This document shows, piece after piece, positions 14,865 through 21,023 of a DNA stretch of 21,023 nt (position 1 is its first letter; each line of letters opens with the position of its first letter). The stretch comes from Caldifarciminota bacterium (GTDB lineage: Bacteria > Hydrothermota > Tepidihabitantia > B3-TA06 > JALVRC01). Below the pieces are notes generated by a model. That model was not told the DNA's origin. It did not search any database and saw nothing but the letters and a program-made list of their open reading frames with translations. The stretch is from contig JALVRC010000118.1 in the NCBI GenBank assembly GCA_027025255.1, forward strand, positions 1 to 21,023, in the 5' to 3' direction. The translations under genes and the position numbers were made by a program.

Positions 14865-17378
14865 TTATTTTATGTTTAATATTTTTATTCGGTACCACCT
14901 CCCTTTAGCGTCCTTTATCTTAACAAAATATATGCCCGCTGGCATATCATTAAAATTAACATTTATAAGACCCTCTTTTAAAAAGACATTTTTGTAAATC
15001 CTTCCGTTTAGATCCACAACTTTAAGCTCACCAGTATCAAAAGTATAATTGAGGCTAAAAATTCTCATGTCAAACGTATAGGTAAATGCTCCTACTTCTA
15101 TTACACCTGCATGTCCCTCTCTTAGAGGTATTGTGTACTTGGTTTCATTATCAACATTAATAAGATGAAGATATACACTTACTGCCTCATCATCTCCTAA
15201 ATCACCACTTTTAATCTTAACAAAATCTCTACCTTCTTCTCCTGGCAATATATTGCCAAAATAAACAGATGAATCTCCAATGAGTGTTAATTTGCTGGTT
15301 TTAATTTCCACCCAACCTTTAACACCGTATGCGGTTATGCTGGAGGTATCAAGGACTGAAAAATATAAATTAAAGGTCTCATTAGCATCAAGTTTACCAT
15401 CACCATTACCGTCTGTGCTATCATCTATCCAATAGCCATTAAGCATTGCATAACCATATTCATAGTACATATGTGCAGTGACTACAAGTGCATACCCCTG
15501 TGGACCATACGGAACATTACTTCCAATTATCCTGAATTTCCAATCTCCTGCTTCTGGCTTCTCAATCCTTATATGTTCAACAACATTTGTATTATCAGGA
15601 CTGCCACCTTCACCAGATTCACTGTGATTTAGATTATTCCCCAGATATGTTTTTCCGGAAGGAGATACAGCAATTAAATCAAGATCATTTACAATATTCT
15701 TACCTGATGTTAAAGCTGGTGGATAATCAATCCATGCAAGAGTTGCCCGTAACCCTACTGAATCACTCTTAACCTTAACTGTATACTCTACAGTGTCAGA
15801 GGTATTAACACCTTCATCATTATTCTTATCCTCAACATAGAGACCCCTCTTATCACCCACAAAATAGAGTACACTATCAAGTGTTAATCTACCCCATCCA
15901 GCTTTGGATGAAGGAATATCGTATGAAGGTAGTTTACTCGCACTGTTAACGAGCATTGCCTTAATTAACGCAGCAGAAGGCAAAATCTCCTCTTTAACAG
16001 ACGTTAAAGCCTTAGCCCCGTTAGGATAAAATCCTTCTTTAAAATACTGATAAATTAATGCACCTGAACCAGCTGCTCCCGGAGTAGCCATACTTGTCCC
16101 AGGATATTCTGTATAGCCACTGGGAACAGATGAAGTTACAACACCTGGGGTCGCAACAGTTGGCTTAACTCTTCCATCATCAGTAGGACCCGGATCAGAG
16201 AATCCAGCCATTGTATTTGCTTGATTACCATTTAAGGTGGCTCCAACAGTCACCACGTTTTTAGCTGTTCCTGGAGATCCAACCTGAGGATCACTATTAC
16301 CCGCTGCATAGAAAATTGTCATGTCCGGATGAGCATAGGTAAATTGATCAGTTTGCAAAGACATAGAACTATATGCTCCATCCTTTCTTCCCCATGAATG
16401 AGACATCACAACAGGCTTACCTGCTGAGTTCCCCTGATATGCAACATCATACAGATCATTTAAATCAGCAGGGACAACTACACCTCTTCCACTCGCACCT
16501 ATATCTACAAAAAACATCTTGGCATCCTTTGCCATTCCATCATAAGGAGCATCACCACCAACATAAGCATCATTGCCACAAATAGTTCCAGCTGTATGAG
16601 TTCCGTGATATCCTGCACCTCCGTTATCTCCGAAAGCAGCTCTGGAATCACCTTTCTTGTATGCAATAACCTTTCTGTGGTCTGGATAATCACCCCATGT
16701 CGTAATAGTAACATCAGGATCCCTAAACATATCATGATCAGTATATATACCTGAGTCAGCAGTAGAAACGATTATCCCTTCACCGGTAATTCCTTCATCC
16801 CAAACTCTTCTGCTATTAACAACACCTGTCTGAGATACCCATTGAGCTCTATCATTAAAAAATTCAGGTTCCATATAAGACTCTATCCATTCTATCCCTG
16901 AAATTTTCGCAATTTCTTCTATATCAGAAATGCCCTCTACAAGAACAAAAATATTCCATTTTCCCTTTATCCATTCTCTTTCAGAATAATCAATTATTGT
17001 TATACCAGCATTCTCTATATCTTGAAGTGCTTTACTACTGACATCTTTGTCAAAAATCTTTATTAAATATTTCCCCCGGGAAAAATAAGAATCAGGAGAA
17101 ATTCTAAACATATAATAGTAAGGTATATATTTTAAATTAAGCGTTGATAGTTTCTTTTTATCTGCTTTCACCAGGAAAGCATCTTCAGGTACGTAAGAAT
17201 AAACTTTAATACCGTTTTTTTCCAATATTGAAATATCCTTACTACATACATGCCTGTTAAACTCTACTATATAATAGTCATCTTTATACTCTTTCTCAAA
17301 AGTATAAAAGTTATCAATATCAACATTCCCCCACTGAAGATTCAATGTTAAAAAAACAAAATTAAGTAAAAACATCAT
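14865..17378 (-). CDS. Secreted KP-43-like subtilase (S8), paralogue of the next gene
   Basis: An 837-residue exported serine protease. The triad is D208 (STADSG), H258 (GYHGTH) and S429 (GTSMATP), with oxyanion N361 (AAGN). The prodomain spans about 20-175, and the KP-43-type sandwich (LAWIDYP, NIVNDLDLIAVSPSG, VPYGPQGYALVV) follows the catalytic domain. A short GDGKLDANETFNL-containing domain (about 650-760) and a T9SS/FlgD-like tail (LKVVDLNGRIYKNVF, AGIYFVKI) complete it. It lacks the region of about 280 residues seen in its neighbour. The N-terminus MMFLLNFVFLTLNLQ is a short signal without basic residues. The Shine-Dalgarno AAGGAGG is 1 nt from the first ATG and 4 nt from the second (17375), so Met2 is the likelier start. 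It begins 8 nt after the GlmL-type gene. The two subtilases look like a tandem duplication. Confidence 0.92.
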   Translation of the reverse strand: MMFLLNFVFLTLNLQWGNVDIDNFYTFEKEYKDDYYIVEFNRHVCSKDISILEKNGIKVYSYVPEDAFLVKADKKKLSTLNLKYIPYYYMFRISPDSYFSRGKYLIKIFDKDVSSKALQDIENAGITIIDYSEREWIKGKWNIFVLVEGISDIEEIAKISGIEWIESYMEPEFFNDRAQWVSQTGVVNSRRVWDEGITGEGIIVSTADSGIYTDHDMFRDPDVTITTWGDYPDHRKVIAYKKGDSRAAFGDNGGAGYHGTHTAGTICGNDAYVGGDAPYDGMAKDAKMFFVDIGASGRGVVVPADLNDLYDVAYQGNSAGKPVVMSHSWGRKDGAYSSMSLQTDQFTYAHPDMTIFYAAGNSDPQVGSPGTAKNVVTVGATLNGNQANTMAGFSDPGPTDDGRVKPTVATPGVVTSSVPSGYTEYPGTSMATPGAAGSGALIYQYFKEGFYPNGAKALTSVKEEILPSAALIKAMLVNSASKLPSYDIPSSKAGWGRLTLDSVLYFVGDKRGLYVEDKNNDEGVNTSDTVEYTVKVKSDSVGLRATLAWIDYPPALTSGKNIVNDLDLIAVSPSGKTYLGNNLNHSESGEGGSPDNTNVVEHIRIEKPEAGDWKFRIIGSNVPYGPQGYALVVTAHMYYEYGYAMLNGYWIDDSTDGNGDGKLDANETFNLYFSVLDTSSITAYGVKGWVEIKTSKLTLIGDSSVYFGNILPGEEGRDFVKIKSGDLGDDEAVSVYLHLINVDNETKYTIPLREGHAGVIEVGAFTYTFDMRIFSLNYTFDTGELKVVDLNGRIYKNVFLKEGLINVNFNDMPAGIYFVKIKDAKGRWYRIKILNIK

Positions 17379-17386
17379 TCCTCCTT

Positions 17387-19207
17387 TTAATTAATTCTGG
17401 GATAAATATCCATAGCAGTAAACCAGCTATTCAACTGTTCCCTTCTTTCTTTATCATTTTCTGCAAGCTGCAATGGCCTACCTCTTCCGTCTATTATAAT
17501 ACCTACAGTACCGCCATGCACCTTTTTATGTACCTCTTTTCCTTTCCCTGCACCAACATCAAAACCCTTTTCAGGATAAATTGTCACCTCAGCACTCTCA
17601 TTCAACTTCAAATGATAGACCCTGAGTTCTCCGAACAAAATACTATCTTCAATTATTTCTCCGTTATCTTTTTTAATGCTGTATCGTGCCACTTTTGCAC
17701 CAGGTTTTGCACTACCTTTAGGAGCAATACTCATACCAATTCTTATAAGACAATCCTTATCAAAAACTTCTCTTGCCGCTTTATTATTAACAGTTGAAAG
17801 TACTCCAAGATGAGGCATCATAAAGATACTATCAACAGCTAACTCAGTAAAACCTTCAGGCTGAAATGCATCAAGCATCATCAAAGCTGTTTGTTGCCTT
17901 CTCGGCGCATGTGATAGAATACCTCCAGACCCAACTATCATAGAAAGAGACATCATATTAACAAGGCTTTCACTCCCTGAAACCTGAGAAAAAGCATCCG
18001 CAATGGTTCTCTTTACCTGAGTTCCTTTAAGCCCAACAGCCATATCTTTATGCTGTACGAAAGCAAGTCTTAATGCCTCTCTTGCAACAGCCTGTTCTAA
18101 TTTTAAATCTTCTAAAGTAGCAGGTATTGTAGTTGGTCTAATCATTTTATTCCTGATACGATTTTTAATAATCCCTTTGTCTATCTCAAAGGGGAGCCAT
18201 CTCATAATATTCTCAATACCAGCTTCAACTAAAACATTTGAAATACTGTACGACATCCCAAGATTTGCGCTGACAGTTCTATTAAATACACCTTCAAAAA
18301 CACTAAAAACATCCGTTGTGGCTCCACCAATATCAACCCCAAGAACATCAATTTTCTCCTCTTTCCCAATATTTTCAATAAGCATTCCAACAGCTCCAGG
18401 AGTAGGCATAATTGGAACTCCGGTCCATGACATAAGCTTCTTATAACCTGGAGCGTGAGCCATTACATGCTCCATAAAGAGTTCGTGTATCTTATGTCTC
18501 GCAGGTCCAAGATTCTCCCGCTCAAGCGTAGGTCTTATATTCTCAACCACAACAAGATCAGTATTCTCTTCTAAGGTTTTTAAAACCACTTCTCTCGCAT
18601 CTTTATTACCAGCATAAATAACGGGTAAACTGTAGCCAGAACCAAAACGGGGTTTTGGGTCAGCTGCTTTTATAAGTTCTGCAAGCTCAGCTACATGAGA
18701 AATTGTACCTCCGTCAATACCGCCTGACAAAAGAATCATATCTGGTCTTAAAGTCCTTATACGTTCTATTTTTTCATGAGGCATTCTTCCATCATTAGAA
18801 GCAATTATATCCATTACAATTGCGCCAGCGCCGAGAGCGGCTCTTTGAGCACTTTCTCCTGTCATAGTAAGAACCACACCAGCTACCATCATTTGAAGTC
18901 CTCCTCCAGCACTTGAAGTTGAAACATAAATATCCACGCCTCTTTTCTCACTGTAATCAGTTATGATATTTTCACCATCCAGGATCTCTATACCTGTTAA
19001 TTCTTCAACCTCTCTTATTGCATTCAAAACACCTCTTGTAACATCTTCAAACGGGGCTTCAACTGTAGTAGGAGCTTCTCCTCTGGCTACAAGACGATAT
19101 CCGTCTTTTTTCTTTTCTATAAGAATAGCCTTTGTAGTTGTACTCCCACAATCAGTTGCAATCACCCTTTTTAAGTTATCATAATCATTTTTCCTGGCTT
19201 TGCTCAT
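17387..19207 (-). CDS. GlmL/MutL-type ASKHA protein (B12-mutase accessory, glutamate mutase L family)
   Basis: A 606-residue member of the MutL (glutamate mutase L) family, which has the ASKHA ATPase fold and is thought to reactivate or chaperone adenosylcobalamin-dependent mutases. Visible motifs are the first phosphate loop DCGSTTTK (19-26), STSSAGGGLQMM (96-107), LSGGIDGG (160-167) and the second phosphate loop DIGGATTDV (292-300). It is longer than classical GlmL (about 460 residues, from memory). No mutase subunit is encoded in the window; its partners are gcvPB and a small unknown protein, so the real client is unclear. Start ATG 19207 has GGGAG upstream; it overlaps the 102-residue gene by 23 nt, implying coupling. 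Confidence 0.88.
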   Translation of the reverse strand: MSKARKNDYDNLKRVIATDCGSTTTKAILIEKKKDGYRLVARGEAPTTVEAPFEDVTRGVLNAIREVEELTGIEILDGENIITDYSEKRGVDIYVSTSSAGGGLQMMVAGVVLTMTGESAQRAALGAGAIVMDIIASNDGRMPHEKIERIRTLRPDMILLSGGIDGGTISHVAELAELIKAADPKPRFGSGYSLPVIYAGNKDAREVVLKTLEENTDLVVVENIRPTLERENLGPARHKIHELFMEHVMAHAPGYKKLMSWTGVPIMPTPGAVGMLIENIGKEEKIDVLGVDIGGATTDVFSVFEGVFNRTVSANLGMSYSISNVLVEAGIENIMRWLPFEIDKGIIKNRIRNKMIRPTTIPATLEDLKLEQAVAREALRLAFVQHKDMAVGLKGTQVKRTIADAFSQVSGSESLVNMMSLSMIVGSGGILSHAPRRQQTALMMLDAFQPEGFTELAVDSIFMMPHLGVLSTVNNKAAREVFDKDCLIRIGMSIAPKGSAKPGAKVARYSIKKDNGEIIEDSILFGELRVYHLKLNESAEVTIYPEKGFDVGAGKGKEVHKKVHGGTVGIIIDGRGRPLQLAENDKERREQLNSWFTAMDIYPRIN

Positions 19208-19493
19208 TTACTTCTCCCTTTTTATTTGCATAATCTTCAATTTTCCTTAATAAAATTTCAATATTTGATTTATCTTCAAAAAAAGCAGATAATCGTTCAT
19301 ACTGATCAATATCTACAAATAATCCTGCAAGAGGATTGATAAAATACATAATTTGACTACCAATAAAACTTAATGGTTTTACTGACTCAAAAAACACAAT
19401 TGCTATAGTCTCAAGTTTAAATTTATGTATTCTTCTTGCTATTTTTAAAGCTATTTCTTCTCTCTCGCTCAAAGTTAAATCAGCTTCTAACAT
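19185..19493 (-). CDS. Small conserved-looking protein of unknown function between gcvPB and the GlmL-type gene
   Basis: 102 residues, with no domain I can name with confidence. The N-terminal part is predicted helical and charged (LTLSEREEIALKIARRIHKF), the centre is hydrophobic (IAIVFFESVKPLSFIGSQIM) with a short FINPLAGLFV segment, and the C-terminus is charged (IEILLRKIEDYANKKGEVNE). It is too weakly hydrophobic to be a clear membrane protein and could be a small soluble or peripheral subunit. It overlaps gcvPB by 14 nt (its ATG is within the gcvPB end) and the GlmL-type gene by 23 nt, which supports it as a real, translationally coupled gene linked to both. Confidence 0.7.
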   Translation of the reverse strand: MLEADLTLSEREEIALKIARRIHKFKLETIAIVFFESVKPLSFIGSQIMYFINPLAGLFVDIDQYERLSAFFEDKSNIEILLRKIEDYANKKGEVNEQSQEK

Positions 19494-20916
19494 CTAACAA
19501 TTTTACTGCCATCACCTCATCCAATCGTCTTATAGGCGTATTGAATGGAGATTCTTTAATTTTATCCGGATCTGTTTTAGCCTCTTCTATAATAGTTTTA
19601 AGAGTCTCAATAAATCTATTAAGTGTATTTAATGACTCTGTTTCTGTAGGCTCTACCATAAAAGCTTCACTAACAATTAAAGGGAAATAAATCGTTGGGG
19701 CATGAAATCCATAATCTAAAAGCCTTTTAGCAATGTCAAGTGTCCTTACTCCATACTCTTTTTTCAACTCTTTGCCGCTTGCGACAAATTCGTGCATACA
19801 CAAACCACTAAAAGGTATACGTAAAAACTTTGAAATCTTAGTTTTTAAATAATTAGCACTAATTATAGCTCCCCTACTTACTCTTTTCAATCCTTTTATC
19901 CCAAGACGTAAAATATAGGCATACGCTCTGACCATTACAAGAAAATTCCCATAAAAAGAAAGCATTTTACCTATTGTCTCTTTAGCATCAAAATTCAAAG
20001 AATAAGAACCATCTTGCTGTTTAGTAATGATAGGAACAGGCAAAAAATCCTTTAAATTGTTTTTACAAAGAACTGGTCCTGAACCTGGCCCTCCTCCTCC
20101 ATGAGGTGTGGAAAATGTTTTATGAAGATTTAAATGCATTATATCAAATCCTAAATCTCCTGGCTTTACAATACCAAGCAACGCATTCATATTCGCACCA
20201 TCCATATATACAAGCCCACCAGCTCTATGAACAAGCTCATTTATTCTCATAATCTCGCTTTCAAAAATACCCAGAGTATTAGGATTTGTTACCATAAGTC
20301 CAGCAACATCAGGGGATAAAACCTTCTTTAAATGTTCTATATCAATCTCTCCGTTCTTTAAAGAAGGGATAGTAACTGCCTTAAAACCCGCTAACGTCAC
20401 ACTTGCCGGATTTGTCCCATGTGCTGAATCAGGTATCAGTATAATCTTTCTATCTTTTTCTCCCTTCCTATCAAAAAACTTTCTAATCATGATCATGGCA
20501 GTCAATTCACCGTGCGCACCTGCTGCTGGCTGAAGACTAACAGCATCCATCCCAGTAAGTTCTTTAAGGCTTTCACCTAACTCAAACATCAAACCCAATG
20601 TACCTTGAACAGTTTCTACAGGCTGAAGGGGGTGAACATCCTTAAATCCGCTAAAGTAAGCAACACTCTCATTAAGTTTTGGGTTATACTTCATTGTACA
20701 TGAGCCTAAAGGATAGAATCCTTTGTCTACATGATGGTTTTTTATAGAAATATTTACAAAATGCCTTGCCACTTCACCTTCACTTACCATAGGTAAATCA
20801 AGAGGAGTAGCTCTTAGATATTCCTGAGGTATAAAGCTTCCATAATCGTACTCTTTTTCCGTTCTTAACCCTTCATGATGCTCGTCAAAAATAAGAGATA
20901 CTCTATTTTTAATCAT
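19480..20916 (-). CDS. gcvPB: Glycine dehydrogenase (decarboxylating) subunit 2, P-protein beta
   Basis: PLP-dependent subunit of the two-subunit glycine cleavage P-protein; it decarboxylates glycine and passes the aminomethyl group to lipoyl H-protein. It is 478 residues from ATG 20916, a normal length. Motifs are GFYPLGSCTMKYNPK (66-80), AAGAHGEL, DSAHGTNPAS (163-172), VYMDGANMNA and the PLP-lysine block HLNLHKTFSTPHGGGGPG (K266). An upstream TTG (20949) would add 11 residues but is the -35 box of the promoter; the family N-terminus matches the ATG start. The partner gcvPA and gcvT/gcvH are not in the window. First gene of the long minus-strand run. Confidence 0.95.
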   Translation of the reverse strand: MIKNRVSLIFDEHHEGLRTEKEYDYGSFIPQEYLRATPLDLPMVSEGEVARHFVNISIKNHHVDKGFYPLGSCTMKYNPKLNESVAYFSGFKDVHPLQPVETVQGTLGLMFELGESLKELTGMDAVSLQPAAGAHGELTAMIMIRKFFDRKGEKDRKIILIPDSAHGTNPASVTLAGFKAVTIPSLKNGEIDIEHLKKVLSPDVAGLMVTNPNTLGIFESEIMRINELVHRAGGLVYMDGANMNALLGIVKPGDLGFDIMHLNLHKTFSTPHGGGGPGSGPVLCKNNLKDFLPVPIITKQQDGSYSLNFDAKETIGKMLSFYGNFLVMVRAYAYILRLGIKGLKRVSRGAIISANYLKTKISKFLRIPFSGLCMHEFVASGKELKKEYGVRTLDIAKRLLDYGFHAPTIYFPLIVSEAFMVEPTETESLNTLNRFIETLKTIIEEAKTDPDKIKESPFNTPIRRLDEVMAVKLLDVRS

Positions 20917-20921
20917 AACAA

Positions 20922-20949
20922 ATTTTATATCTTTTATAAACAATGTCAA
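20922..20949 (-). promoter_or_regulatory. Leaderless-type promoter of gcvPB
   Basis: TTGACA (20949-20944), 16-nt spacer, TAAAAT (20927-20922). The A of ATG 20916 is 6 nt past the -10 box, at the expected transcription start. A TATAAA at 20929-20924 with a 14-nt spacer is a less likely alternative. Confidence 0.75.
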
Positions 20950-21023
20950 GGAAAAAAAATCTATATTATTTTATGAAATAGCTTCTGTTATAAATATCAA
21001 TATCCTTTCTTGGAAAAGGATTG

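Noticed and set aside
17516..18446. Plus-strand frames opposite the GlmL-type gene
   Set aside because: Antisense to strongly family-conserved coding sequence; no motifs.
21002..21021. 7-bp hairpin ATCCTTT / AAAGGAT at the right edge
   Set aside because: Short, without a T-run in either direction inside the window; it could be part of an upstream gene or terminator, but that cannot be judged at the edge.
1..21023. CRISPR arrays, insertion sequences or transposases
   Set aside because: No direct-repeat array, transposase domain or terminal inverted repeats were seen.

Overview
The window is AT-rich and almost fully coding. It comes from a Gram-negative-type bacterium: there are two outer-membrane barrel candidates (one PorV/UPF0164-like), a SPOR lipoprotein, a class A penicillin-binding protein, and two secreted subtilases ending in FlgD/T9SS-like C-terminal domains. 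A PorV-like protein, T9SS-like tails, a long GlmL-type protein and a COG2231 endonuclease III relative together suggest an uncultured thermophilic or anaerobic lineage near the FCB or WOR-3/Hydrothermae-type phyla. That placement is inference; there is no rRNA here to settle it.

Layout. (1) Bases 1-1000: minus-strand restriction-modification fragment, a Dam-family adenine methyltransferase with a consensus promoter, then what may be the first codons of a partner gene running off the edge. (2) 1123-3235: plus-strand tRNA-Arg(ACG) followed 8 nt later by a large membrane protein of unknown function. (3) 5893-3173: minus-strand operon of DUF3108 protein, mannose-1-phosphate guanylyltransferase, SPOR lipoprotein and RdgB. 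(4) 6042-7588: divergent plus-strand operon of a small barrel-like protein and the PorV-like protein. (5) 20916-7398: a long minus-strand run of tightly packed genes: gcvPB, a 102-residue unknown, GlmL-type ASKHA protein, two KP-43-like subtilases, PBP1A, an endonuclease III relative and a DUF4015 glycoside-hydrolase-like protein. It may be one transcript, interrupted only by a 13-bp hairpin at 11236-11264.

The clearest new signal is in gene expression. Five promoters can be read directly, all with a 16-nt spacer between -35 and -10. In three of them (DUF3108, the 6042 gene, gcvPB) the -10 box sits only about 4-7 nt from the start codon, so the mRNAs should be leaderless, whereas several operon-internal genes carry good Shine-Dalgarno sequences. 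For gcvPB the longest reading frame starts at a TTG that is the -35 box itself. The tRNA-Arg/membrane protein pair would give a nearly leaderless mRNA after tRNA 3' processing. Other oddities are an endonuclease III relative that seems to start at ATT, two tail-to-tail gene overlaps (63 and 191 nt), very short signal peptides without positive charge, and a Dam tail that looks frameshifted.
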